This document shows positions 1-11,700 of a stretch of DNA of 64,000 bases, piece by piece. How positions within the stretch are numbered: the stretch's first letter is position 1; each line of letters opens with the position of its first letter. Location: NCBI GenBank assembly GCA_029237695.1, contig CM055269.1:28740956-28804955 (forward strand). Direction: 5' to 3'. Under the pieces are notes generated by a model. That model was not told the DNA's origin. It saw only the letters and a list, made by a program, of their open reading frames with translations, and did no database searches. A program made the translations under genes and the position numbers. This DNA is from Conchocele bisecta. Taxonomy: Eukaryota > Mollusca > Bivalvia > Lucinida > Thyasiridae.

Positions 1-50
1 CATACACGATCTACACTGGTAAAATGTATCACATCAAAAAATACCCGTAT

Positions 51-291
51 CCTGGGGGCCGTTTCACTAAACTTCATACCACTAAAATGACATAAGTGCA
101 AAGTTATGATAGTTTGTAAATTTCACATTAACAATGTTTTCTTGTCAACAAGTATTGGATTTACATTTATTGAGCATATGCAGCATATGCTCAATAAATG
201 TAAATCCATCAATTGAATTTTCCAGATGATCCTAAATTTGCACTTAAGAATATTTTAATTGTACGAAGTTTAGTGAAACGGGCCCCTGACG
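51..291. mobile_element. MITE family M1 (TIR CGTTTCACTAAACTTC), complete copy
   Basis: The ends 'ggccgtttcactaaacttc' and 'gaagtttagtgaaacgggcc' are inverted. The centre holds a palindrome built from 'tttattgagcatatgc' and its complement. There is no coding capacity. This is a non-autonomous foldback element with at least nine copies in the window. Confidence 0.8.
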
Positions 292-337
292 TGTTTGCAT
301 TCAGCTCTACTTATAGCTATCATGTAGAACACATTTT

Positions 338-740
338 TCTGTTCCACGTTTTGCTGCCGACGAACTTTTGGCTATTAAACACATTAAATCTAATAAATAT
401 TTAAAAGTAAGTACTTTTTTATCAATAACAAAAAAGTCACCCTCCCCCAAAAAAATTATTTGATGAAATTCCAACAAATATTGATTTTATTGCGAAAAAA
501 GTATTTTCCTATGGGAATTTAACATGGGGGCTAAAAATAGATTATATTTTAATATTTTTTTTATTTGTGGACTGATTTTCAAAATCTAACTTGTTTTCTT
601 AGTTACATCATTTTCAAGCTATCTCGTCAGGTTTCGGAGTCGATTTCCAAAATGTTTTGCTTTTTGATCCTTCAGGATAAAAAAACGAAAGGTTTTGGAA
701 ATTGACTCCCCATGTTAAATTCCCATAGGAAAATCGCGCA
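338..740. mobile_element. MITE family M4 (CTGTTCCACGTTTTGC), incomplete copy
   Basis: It matches the left arm and part of the interior of the complete 551-bp copy at 29448-29998, including 'ctgccgacgaacttttggc' and 'aacatggggg'. The right terminus is missing. Confidence 0.6.
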
Positions 741-789
741 CGAAAATGTGTTTATGCAGCATGTAGTAGAATTTGGGATTCATCCTTAC

Positions 790-1018
790 TGGACCTGGAT
801 TCACTAAACTTTGTGCGACTAAAATATTTGAAAGTGCAAATTTGAAATCATCTGTAAATTTTAATTGAGGGATTTACATTTATTGAGCATAGCCTATGCT
901 CAATAAATGTAAATCCAATAATTGTTTACAAGAAAACGTTCTTAATGTGAAATTTACAGACAATCATAATTTTGCACTTATGAACATTTTATTCGTATGA
1001 AGTTTAGTGAAACGCCCC
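790..1018. mobile_element. MITE M1 copy
   Basis: The ends read 'ttcactaaactttgtgcg' and 'gaagtttagtgaaacgcc'. The interior has the 'tttattgagcatagcc' palindrome. It is slightly diverged from the 51-291 copy. Confidence 0.75.
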
Positions 1019-1047
1019 CCTGGTGCGTATTTGGCTTTCTTGTATGT

Positions 1048-1325
1048 GAGAGGTGAATCTGGTTATACCCCTTATAAGAGTAATCCTACTGCTATTACTT
1101 TTAGGGCCAAGTGACTTCGGTGTGGTATGGACCTGGCATCAGGTCATGTTATTCTAATTGATTGCAGGGCTGAATATATATTTCAATGTAAATATTCCGT
1201 TATGATTCTTGGGGACCCCTCCCCCCACACACACACACAATGCAGCAGGTTAAATGTGGGATCGAGGCCGTTGGCCCGTCCTTAAATGACCCTAGCTGTT
1301 GATAGGCCATTAAACAACCAATACA
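1048..1325 (+). mobile_element. SINE-like element S1
   Basis: It contains 'gaggtgaatctggttatac', 'gacctggcatcaggtc', 'gcagggctgaatatatat' and a 3' end 'agctgttgataggccatt' followed by 'aaacaacc'. The same order is found at 31578, 59733 and 61163. The 'gttgataggc(c/a)ttaaac' tail resembles widespread mollusc SINE-type repeats. A tRNA-like head was not recognised, so the SINE label is inference. Confidence 0.5.
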
Positions 1326-1471
1326 TCAAATCAAATCGTCAGGAACCGTATATATCACTTTAATCTGACACAGAACGCAGCACCAATGATATATAGAACA
1401 CCAGGCTAGTGTATTTTGGTTACAAAATATATAAATGAAGTAAGGGAATATGTGGCTGTGACTGGAGAACT

Positions 1472-1655
1472 GGGGTCTGTTTCACTAAACTTCTTGCGAC
1501 TAAAATGTTCGTAAATGCAGATTTGGAATCATCTGTAAATTGCAATTGATGGATTTACATTTATTGAGCATAGGCTGCATATGCAGCCTATGCTCAATAA
1601 ATGTAGATCCAATAATTGTTTACAAGAAAACATTCTTAATGTGAAATTTACAGAC
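1472..1655. mobile_element. MITE M1 copy, right end missing
   Basis: The left end 'tttcactaaacttcttgcg' is present and the long palindrome around 'gcataggctgcatatgcagc' is intact, but the right terminus is replaced by a second copy of 'catcaaatcaaatcgtcagg' (first copy near 1324). This suggests a local rearrangement. Confidence 0.65.
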
Positions 1656-2054
1656 ATCAAATCAAATCGTCAGGAACCATATATATCACTTTAATCTGAC
1701 AGATACATGTACTAAGTAAGGGAATATGTGGCTGTGACTGGAGAACTGGACCTTATGGGATTTTTTGATAAAACAGCACAGTCTTATAACCTTATAACCA
1801 GTCTATATTGCTGGTTTGAAGGATGACAAGTGTTTCATTAATGGAATGGCGAACAGTGCCGATCCTGACCAGTTTGTGCAGATGCATCAGCTGATTTAGA
1901 TCTACACTGACACGCAAATATGCCCCATTCACCAGTCACAACCACATATGACCAAGTATGATAGGGACTTGAATATCAGTCAATTATGTACACATAATTA
2001 TACTGTTTTATATTAGCTGAAGTATGCATGATTAATTTTGGCTCATACTGTCAC

Positions 2055-2367
2055 GTATACCAGTAGCCTATTTCATCAACATTGCAAAGTATACTTATCT
2101 AGCAAAGTATACTTTGAGGGAGTAATCATTTATTTTTCCTGAAATGCATTATTTCATATAGAACTAACGACTGCATATATTTAATGATTACAAGTATGCA
2201 GAATTATTATACTGAATGTATTACATTATTACAGCCAAAATGGCTGTGATAATGTAATAAATTCAGTATAGTAAAAATTAATAAATTTAATTGAAAATTC
2301 CTCCCTCAAAGTGTACTTAGCAAGAAAAGGAAAAGTATACTTTGCAATTTTGGTGAAATAGGCTACA
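2055..2367. mobile_element. MITE family M2 (GCAAAGTATACTTATCTAGC)
   Basis: The ends 'gcctatttcatcaacattgc' and 'gcaattttggtgaaatagg' are inverted. The centre is a near-perfect palindrome around 'cagccaaaatggctgtg'. Six further copies or partials occur in the window. It is non-coding. Confidence 0.8.
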
Positions 2368-2942
2368 GGACTTGTAATGACAGAACAGCTGACAGCTGAT
2401 CAAATGTGGTTTCAATCATGATATTATGGGGCTAATTCAGCTGCGGCAAGTGTAGCCCCTGATCATCTAACAACCACTTAAGTATACTTTGCAATTTTGG
2501 TGAAATAGGCTACAGGACTTGTAATGACAGAACAGCTGACAGCTGATCAAATGTGGTTTCAATCATGATATTATGGGCAGTGCCGTAGCCAGAGGTTCGA
2601 AATAGCCGAGGCCAACATAAGCGGCGGAAGACGATAATTATTGGGGGTGGAAGTGTGGAGGGCCCAAAGGGCCCGAGTTTGCTAGGCGGGTCCGGGGGCA
2701 TGCCCACCCTGAAAATTTTGAAATCAAAGTGGTCTGAAACGCCATTTCCTGCATTCTCAGCAAAGTCTGAGCACATACTATGACTCCCATTTTTCCTATA
2801 TTGGAATAAAAAAAAAAAAAAAAAAAAAAATCGTGAAAAAACGGACGAGGCCATGGCCTCGTCTGGCCTCAACGTGGCTACGGCACTGATGGGGCTAATT
2901 CAGCTGTGGCAAGTGTAGCCCCTGATCATCTAACAACCACTT
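2336..2942. repeat. Local tandem duplication split by an inserted element
   Basis: The block 2336-2477 (from the M2 right end through 'ctaacaaccact') is repeated at 2482-2942. The second copy is interrupted by the 2578-2888 element. The paralogous region at 63340-63455 has only one copy, so the duplication followed the segmental duplication or was lost from copy 2. Confidence 0.8.
2578..2888. mobile_element. Non-autonomous DNA element M8, 311 bp, with 5-bp target duplication
   Basis: The termini are CAGTGCCGTAGCCA and its complement TGGCTACGGCACTG. It is flanked by ATGGG on both sides (2573-2577 and 2889-2893). The uninterrupted duplicate at 2420-2440 reads 'attatggggctaat' and is a natural empty site. 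The poly-A/T run near 2810 and the 'ggtccgggggcat' core are shared with 20425-20739. No coding region is seen. Confidence 0.85.
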
Positions 2943-3104
2943 GTAGGCATGTATACATGTAAATATATTGGATCGAGAGTTTTTGTTAGAACATTCACTT
3001 TTCTTAACATGAATAGCGAACAGTCTAGTCCTTGATCAGATTGCGCGCGGATGCACAGGCTGACCACAGGTGGAATACTCGGACCTGTGACACAAAGAAA
3101 ATGA

Positions 3105-3210
3105 CCATTACAAAAAATCCATTACCCCACCTAGTTGGTCTCATACAGTACTATCTTCTATTAACGTCATGTACAGTGCGATACCAGGTGGGTGGGGTAA
3201 TGGGATTCCA
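3105..3210. repeat. Short inverted repeat M6 (CCATTACCCCACC)
   Basis: 'ccattaccccacc' and 'ggtgggtggggtaatggg' face each other about 60 bp apart. Related copies occur at 24600, 32110, 39095 and 63575. Confidence 0.6.
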
Positions 3211-3325
3211 CTTGTGAGGCTGACTGGGACTATACTGTCGGCAATGTCAATAAGCATCATTTTGTCATGGCGGGATATATGCATAGAAATTCTATGTTGG
3301 CCCTACTGGTGGCTGCAGTAGCCAT

Positions 3326-3612
3326 AACTTAACCCTTAGACCGCTATCTTAATATTTTTGTCGTCTGCTGTTTATTTTCTGTTTTTATCAACAAAAACAT
3401 GCTTTGACACTTTAGAATAATTGGCAACATGCTTTGACAGCACTTCAGAATCATTTCCAATTTTGCAACATGCTTTGACAGCACTTCAGAATCATTTCCA
3501 TTGGAAATGATTCTGAAGTGCTGTCAAAACATGTTTTTATTGAGAAATAAAGCAAGATATAAAATCAACAGCAGGCGACAATTGTTGTGAGTAGCAGTCT
3601 AATGGTTAAGCT
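3326..3612. mobile_element. MITE family M3 (TTAACCCTTAGACCGCTATC)
   Basis: The left end is 'ttaacccttagaccgctatc' and the right end has 'gcagtctaatggttaa'. The interior has 'tcgtctgctgtttattttc', 'catgctttgacagcac' and a palindrome around 'atttccattggaaat'. It is the most abundant MITE here, with about ten copies. It is non-coding. Confidence 0.8.
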
Positions 3613-3800
3613 AATATTTCAGAAACTGACATTTTAGCTAGTGAGAATTTCAGAGATTATTTGAAAAACTACTATGCTTTTTACAAATATTGAGCAAATG
3701 TAACATAGTATTGTCTGTTTTGCATTATCATATATTTTGGCTACTAATTACAAAATCCTATCGCCAACCTGGTATATAGAGTATCATCAGATCAACATAC

Positions 3801-3920
3801 CTGTTTCACATAGTTTGCCTGTGAATCCATTTGGGCATGCGCAAGCAAACTGGCCAATCAGATCAACACAGGTCCCGTCATTCTGGCACGTGACATTGAG
3901 ACAATTGTCATCTTTTGAAG
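3801..3920 (-). CDS. EGF exon 9 of Gene 1 (vWA-EGF transmembrane protein)
   Basis: This 120-base internal exon encodes one EGF domain with six cysteines: DNC, VTC, GTC, FAC, AC, KLC. It is bounded by acceptor ccgtttcag and donor GTATGT and is phase 1 at both ends. The segment [12 protein letters not shown] fits the C-x-D-x4-F-x-C-x-C pattern linked to Asp beta-hydroxylation, though Ca binding is not certain. EGF domains of this kind are extracellular modules for adhesion or ligand binding. It is the last Gene 1 exon visible. The next exon, encoding the transmembrane segment, is expected just left of position 1 by comparison with Gene 2. The intron before it (minus strand) is 22.4 kb and holds the 50-bp satellite. 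Confidence 0.88.
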
Positions 3921-3947
3921 CTGAAACGGACCATATGCTTTTACTGT

Positions 3948-4439
3948 AGGGCGCCGTTTTTTGTCGCGCCTGCTTTAGCAGAAGGCCCCGCTTTAGCAGA
4001 AGGCCCGACTATAGTCTGCTTGTTCTGTCGTCGTCTGCCGAAAATCTCAAAAAGTTTGTACAAGCTTCGTCATCATTGTATAACTTTAATTTTACTTGAC
4101 GAAATGCTTCAATATTTGGACACTTGATACATGCATTAACAGGAACTTGACCTTTTTACCTTCACATTTTTTCGGAAACACTTAGCCATTTTGTTTACAT
4201 GTACACGTCTAAACAGGATGTGTGCCTCACGTGAATTTCTGACAGTAAGTCATGACGTGTGGTTATAAATATAACGTTTTACTTATTGAAACATTTAATG
4301 AATCAATTTAATATATATTGGCGTAAGAGTCGCAATATGTAAATTAACTGAGACAAAATGCGACGCTTTCATTGGTCGAGAAACGAGGGCATACAATAAG
4401 TGATTATTTAATATGATATGAGAAATCAGGTTATGCTGA
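3948..4439. other. Intronic sequence with a short direct repeat, no gene seen
   Basis: It contains 'ctttagcagaaggcccc' twice in tandem near 3970-4005 and a diffuse repeat-like sequence after it. No convincing splice-bounded coding segment was found on either strand. Confidence 0.5.
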
Positions 4440-7199
4440 TTGAATCGCGGGTCACAGTAAAGCATGTACCTACCTATCTGATTGTCGTGCTCCGTGATTC
4501 CCGGGCCACAGTAATACATGTACCTATCTGACAGTCGTGCCTCGTGAATCCCAGGCTCTGTGATTCCCGGGCCACAGTAATACATGCACCTACCTAACAG
4601 TCGTGCCCCGTGAATCCCAGGCCACAGTAATACATGTACCTATCTGACAGTTGTGCCCTGTGAATCCCAGGCCACAGTAATACATGTACCTATCTGACAG
4701 TCGTGCCCCTTGAATCCCAGGCCACAGTAAAGTATGTACCTATCTGATTGTCGTGCTCTGTGATTCCCGGGCCACAGTAATACATGTACCTATCTGACAG
4801 TCGTGCCCCGTGAATCCCGGGCCACAGTAAATTATGTACCTATCTGACAGTCTTGACCCGTTAATCCCGGGCCACAGTAATACACGTACCTATCTGACAG
4901 TCGTGCCCGTGAATACCGGGCCACAGTAATACACGTACCTATCTGACAGTCGTGCCCCGTGAATCCCGGGCCACAGTAATACACGTATCTATATGACAGT
5001 CGTGCCCGTGAATCCCAGGCCACAGTAATACATGCACCTATCTGACTGTCGTGACCTGTGAATCCCGGGCCACAGTAATACATGTACCTATCTGACAGTT
5101 TTGCCCCGTGAATCCCGGGCCACAGTAATACATGTACCTATCTGACAGTCGTGCCCCGTGAATCCCAGTAATATATGTACCTATCTGACGGTCTTGTCCT
5201 GTGAAACCCGGGCCACAATAATACATGTACCTATCTGACAGTCGTGCCCCGTGAATCCCGGGCTACAGTAATACATGTACCTATCTGACAGTCGTGCCCT
5301 GTGAATCCCGGGTCACAGTAATACATGTTCCTATCTGACAGTCGTGCCCCGTGAATCCCGGGCCACAGTAATACACGTACCTATCTGACAGTCGTGCCCC
5401 GTGAATCACGGGCCACAGTAAAGTATGTACCTATCTGATTGTCGTGCTCTGTGATTCCCGGGCCACAGTAATACATGTACCTATATGACAGTTGTGCCCT
5501 GTGAATCCCAGGCCACAGTAATACATGTACCTATCTGACAGTCGTGCCGTGTGAATCCCGGGCCACAGTAATACATGTAGCTATCTGACAGTCGTGCCCC
5601 ATGAATCCCGGGCCACAGTAAATTATGTACCTATCTGACAGTCGTGCCCTGTGAATCCCGGGCCACAGTAATACATGTTCCTATTTGACAGTCGTGCCCC
5701 GTGAATCTCAGGCCACAGTAATACATGCACCTATCTGACAGTCGTGTCCAGTGAATTCCGGGCCACAGTAAATTATGTACCTATCTGACAGTCGTGTCCC
5801 GTGAATCCCGAGCCACAGTAATACATGTACCTATCTCTGACAGTCGTGCCCCGTGAATCCCGGGCCACAGTAATACATGTGCCTATCTGACAGTCGTGCC
5901 CCGTGAATCCCGGGCCACAGTAATACATGTACCTATTTGACAGTCGTGCCCCATGAATCCCGGGCCACAGTAATACAGGTACCTACCTGACAGTTGTGCC
6001 CCGTGAATCCCGGGCCAGAGTAATACATGTACCTATTTGACAGTCATGCCCCATGAATCCCGGGCCACAGTAATACAGGTACCTACCTGACAGTTGTGCC
6101 CCGTGAATCCCGGGCCACAGTAATACATGTACCTATCTCTGACAGTCGTGCCCCGTGAATCCCGGGCCACAGTAATACATGTACATATCTGCCAGTCGTG
6201 CCCCGTGAATCCCAGGCCACAGTGATACATGTACCTATTTGACAGTCGTGCCCCATGAATCCCGGGCCACAGTAATACATGTACCTATCTGACAGACGTG
6301 CCCCGAGAATCCTGGGCCACAGTAATACATGTACCTATCTAACAGTCGTGCCCCGTGAATCCCAGGCCACAGTAATACACGTACCTATCTGACAGTCATG
6401 CCCTATGTATCCCGGGCCCAAGTAATACATGTACCTATCTGACAGTTGTGCCCTGTGAATCCCGGGCCACAGTAATACATACACCTATCTGACAGTCGTG
6501 CCCCGTGAATCCCGGGCCACAGTAAAACACGTACCTATCTGACAGTCTTGCCCCATGATTCACAGGCCACAGTAATGCACGTACCTATATGACAGTTGTA
6601 CCCCGTGAATCCCGGGCCACAGTAAAGTATGTACCTATCTGATTGTCGTGCTCTATGAGTCCCGGGCCATAGTAATACATGTACCTATATGACAGTCGTG
6701 CCCCGTGAATCACAGGCCACAGTAATACATGTACCTATCTGACAGTCGTGCCCCGTGAATCCCAGGCCACAGTAATACATGTACCTATCTGACAGTCGTG
6801 CCCCGTGAATCCCGGGCCACAGTAATACATGTACCTATATGACAGTCGTGCCCCGTGAATCCAGGGCCACAGTAATACATGTACCTATGTGACAGTCGTG
6901 CCCTGTGAATCCCTGGCCACAATAATACATGTACCTATCTGACAGTCGTGCCCTGTGAATCCCGGGCCACAGTAATTTACATGTACCATGACCAGTCTGC
7001 CCCGTGAATCCCGGGCCACAGTAATACACGTACCAATCTGACAGTCGTGCCCCGTGAATCCCAGGCCACAGTAATACACGTACCTATCTGACAGTCGTGC
7101 CCCGTGAATCCCGGGCCACAGTAATACAAGTACCTGTGACAGTCGTGCCCCGTGAAATCCTAGGCCACAGTAATACACGTACCTATCTGACAGTCGTGC

Positions 7200-8200
7200 C
7201 CCGTGAATCCCACCAAAGTAAGTATAGTACCTATCTGATTGTCGTGCTGCTGTGATTTCCGGGCCACAGTAATACATAGTACCTATGTGACAGAATCGTG
7301 CCCCCGTAATACAGGCTCTGTGATCCCGGGGCCACAGTAATACATGTACCTACCGACAGTTCGTGCCCCGTGAATCCCAGGCACAGTAATACATGCTCTA
7401 TTTGACAGTCGTCCCCGTGAATCCCGGGCCACAGTAAAAGTATGTACTATCTGACTCGTGTCCCCGTGAATCCCGGTCCACAGTAATACTGTACGTATAT
7501 CTGACTGTCGGGCCTGATCCCGACCTCGTACATGACCTATCTGTTACTATCTGACAGTCGTGCCCCGTGAATCCGAGCCACAGTAATACATGTACCATCT
7601 GTAGTCGTGCCCCGTGAATCCCAGGCCACAGTAAGTGTACCTATCTGATGTCGTGCCCCTGTGAATCCCGGGCCACGGTAATCATGTATCTATCGACATC
7701 TTGCCCCATGATCCCAGGTCTGTGATTCCCGGCCACAGTAAACATGTACCTACAGACAGTCGTGACCCGTGAATACCATGGCCACAGTAATACATGTCCT
7801 ATCTGACAGTGCCCTGTGATCACAGGTCCGTGCGAGAATCCCCGGGCAAGTAAACTAGTACCTATCTGACCCAAGTCGGTCGCCCTCTGAATCCGGCCCT
7901 TAACCCAGTAATACAAGTACTATCCTGGACAGTCGTGCCCTGTGAATCCCGGGGCCGCAGTAAATACATGTACCTATCTGACAGTCGTGCCCGTTAATCC
8001 CAGGCCAACAGTAATACATAGTACCTATCTGACAGTCGTGCCCCGTGAATCCCGTGGCCACGTTAAATTATTGTACCTATCTGACAATCTTCCGCCCCGT
8101 GAAATCCTGGGCCACAGTAATACACGTACATATCTGACAGTCGAATCCCTGCCACCCCGTGAATCCGGACCGGGCCACAGTATACAATCGTACAATATCT
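7200..8200. other. Indel-rich satellite stretch
   Basis: Unit length becomes irregular, with single-base gains and losses such as 'cccggggccgcagtaaatac' that are rare elsewhere in the array. This may be real decay or poor consensus sequence. Confidence 0.6.
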
Positions 8201-8718
8201 ATAACAGTCGTGCCCCGTGAATCCCAGGCCACAGTAATACATGTACATATCTGACAGTCGTGCCCTGTGAATCCCGGGCCACAGTAATACATGTACCTAT
8301 CTGACAGTCTTGCCCCGTGAATCCCGGGCCAACAGTATACTGTACCTATCTGACAGTCGTGCCCCGTGAATCCCAGGCCACAGTAATACATGTACCTATC
8401 TGACAGTCTTGCCCCGTGAATCCCGAGCCACAGTAATACATGTACCTATCTGACAGTCGTGCCCCGTGAATCCCGGGCCACAGTAATACACGTACCAATC
8501 TGACAGTCGTGCCCCGTGAATCCCAGGCCACAGTAATACACGTACCTATCTGACAGTCGTGCCCCGTGAATCCCGGGCCACAGTAATACACGTACCAATG
8601 TGACAGTCGTGCCCCGTGAATCCTAAGAGCCACAGTAATACACGTACCTATCTGACAGGTCGTGCCCGTGATCCCGGGTCCAAAGTAAAGTATGTACCTA
8701 TCTGATTGTAGTGCTCTG

Positions 8719-11700
8719 TGATTTCCGGGCCACAGTAATACATGTACCTATGTGACAGTCGTGCCCCGTGAATCCCAGGCTCTGTGATTCCCGGGCCACA
8801 GTAAATAAAAAATGTACCTACCTGACTGTCGTGCCCGCGTGAATCCCAGGCCACCAGTAATCATGTCTATTGACAGTCGTTGCCCCAATGAATCCCTGGG
8901 GCCACAGTAAAGTATGTACCTATCTGACACTCGTGTCCCGTGAATCCCGGTCCACAGTAATACATGTACCTATCTGTACTATCTGACTGTCGGGCCCCGT
9001 GAATCCCGAGCCACAGTAATACATGTACCTATCTGTACTATCTGACAGTCGTGCCCCGTGAATCCCGAGCCACAGTAATACATGTACCTATCTGAAAGTC
9101 GTGCCCCGTGAATCCCAGGCCACAGTAATATATGTACCTATCTGATGGTCGTGCCCTGTGAATCCCGGGCCACGGTAATACATGTATCTATCTGACAGTC
9201 TTGCCCCATGAATCCCAGGCTCTGTGATTCCCGGGCCACAGTAATACATGTACCTACCTGACAGTCGTGACCCGTGAATCACAGGCCACAGTAATACATG
9301 TACCTATCTGACAGTTGTGCCCTGTGAATCACAGGCCTCAGTAATACATGTACCTATCTGACAGTCGTGCCCTGTGAATCCCGGGCCACAGTAATACATG
9401 TACCTATCTGACAGTCGTGCCCTGTGAATCCCGGGCCGCAGTAATACATGTACCTATCTGACAGTCGTGCCCCGTTAATCCCAGGCCACAGTAATACAGG
9501 TACCTATCTGACAGTCGTGCCCCGTGAATCCCGTGCCACAGTAAATTATGTACCTATCTGACAATCTTGCCCCGTGAATCCCGGGCCACAGTAATACACG
9601 TACATATCTGACAGTCGTGCCCCGTGAATCCCGGGCCACAGTAATACACGTACCTATCTAACAGTCGTGCCCCGTGAATCCCAGGCCACAGTAATACATG
9701 TACATATCTGACAGTCGTGCCCTGTGAATCCCGGGCCACAGTAATACATGTACCTATCTGACAGTCTTGCCCCGTGAATCCCGGGCCACAGTAATACATG
9801 TACCTATCTGACAGTCGTGCCCCGTGAATCCCAGGCCACAGTAATACATGTACCTATCTGACAGTCTTGCCCCGTGAATCCCGAGCCACAGTAATACATG
9901 TACCTATCTGACAGTCGTGCCCCGTGAATCCCAGTAATACATGTACCTATCTGACAGTCTTGTCCTGTGAATCCCGGGCCACAGTAATACATGTACCTAT
10001 CTGATTATCGTGCTCTGTGATTCACGGGCCACAGTAATACATGTACCTATCTGACAGTTGTGCCCCGTGAATCCCAGGCCACAGTAATACACGTACCTAT
10101 CTGACAGTCGTTCCCCGTGAATCCCGGGCTACAGTAATACACCTACCTATCTGACCGTCGTGCCCCGTGAATCCCAGGCCACAGTTATACATGGACCTAT
10201 CTGACACTCTTTGCCCCGTGAATCCTGGCAACAGTAATACCATGTACCTATCTGACAGTCGTGCCCCGTGAATCCCAGTAATACATGTATCTATATGACA
10301 GTCGTGCCCCATGAATCCAGGCCAAAGTAATACATATACCTATCTGACAGTCGTGCCCTTGAATCCCAGGCCACAGTAAAAGTATGTCCTATTTGATTGT
10401 CGTGCTCTGTGATTCCGGGCCACAGTTAAATACATGTACCTATCTGACAGTCGTGCCCCGTGAATAACCCGGGCCACAGTAAATTATGTACCTATCTGAC
10501 AGTCGTGTCCCGTGAATCCGGGCCACAGTAATATTCATGTACCTATCTGACAGTCGTGCCCCCGTGAATCCCGGGCCACAGTAATACATGTACCTATCTG
10601 ACAGTCGTGCCCCGTGAATCCCAGGGCCACCCAGTAGTACTATTACATATCTGACAGTGGTGCCCGTGAATCCCGGGGCCACAGTAATACATGTACCTAT
10701 CTGACAGTTGTGCCCCGTGAATCCTAGGCCACAGTAATACACGTACCTATCTGACAGTCGTGCCCCGTGAATCCCGGGCCACAGTAAAGTATGTACCTAT
10801 CTGATTGTCGTGCTCTGTGATTTCCGGGCCACAGTAATACATGTACCTATGTGACAGTCGTGCCCCGTGAATCCCAGGCTCTGTGATTCCCGGGCCACAG
10901 TAATACATGTACCTACCTGACAGTCGTGCCCCGTGAATCCCAGGCCACAGTAATACATGTCTCTATTTGACAGTCGTGCCCCGTGAATCCCGGGCCACAG
11001 TAAAGTATGTACCTATCTGACACTCGTGTCCCGTGAATCCCGGTCCACAGTATTACATGTACCTATCTGTACTATCTGACTGTCGGGCCCCGTGAATCCC
11101 GAGCCACAGTAATACATGTACCTATCTGTACTATCTGACAGTCGTGCCCCGTGAATCCCGAGCCACAGTAATACATGTACCTATCTGAAAGTCGTGCCCC
11201 GTGAATCCCAGGCCACAGTAATATATGTACCTATCTGACGGTCGTGCCCTGTGAATCCCGGGCCACGGTAATACATGTACCTATCTGACCGTCTTGCCCC
11301 ATGAATCCCAGGCTCTGTGATTCCCGGGCCACAGTAATACATGTACCTACCTGACAGTCGTGCCCCGTGAATCACAGGCCACAGTAATACATGTACCTAT
11401 CTGACAGTTGTGCCCTGTGAATCACAGGCCTCAGTAATACATGTACCTATCTGACAGTCGTGCCCTGTGAATCCCGGGCCACAGTAATACATGTACCTAT
11501 CTGACAGTCGTGCCCTGTGAATCCCGGGCCGCAGTAATGCATGTACCTATCTGACAGTCGTGCCCCGTTAATCCCAGGCCACAGTAATACAGGTACCTAT
11601 CTGACAGTCGTGCCCCGTGAATCCCGTGCCACAGTAAATTATGTACCTATCTGACAATCTTGCCCCGTGAATCCCGGGCCACAGTAATACACGTACATAT

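Larger units (their letters stand above)
1..3650. repeat. Segmental duplication, copy 1 (partner 60199-64000)
   Basis: The first bases ('catacacgatctacactgg') recur at 60199, and similarity continues in the same order to about 3650, which pairs with the right end of the window. Shared blocks include the 51-291 MITE, the 338-740 element, the SINE-like unit near 1050, the 2055 MITE and the 3030-3300 block (partner 63535-63835). Copy 1 has an extra 2480-2942 block; copy 2 has an extra 1.27-kb tandem element. In copy 2 the block follows a transmembrane exon by about 24 bases, so the matching exon of Gene 1 should lie just left of position 1. Confidence 0.85.

Noticed and set aside
2510..2872. 120-codon minus-strand frame with a poly-Phe run
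   Set aside because: It lies across the M8 element and its poly-A/T tract; it has no exon signals or family similarity.
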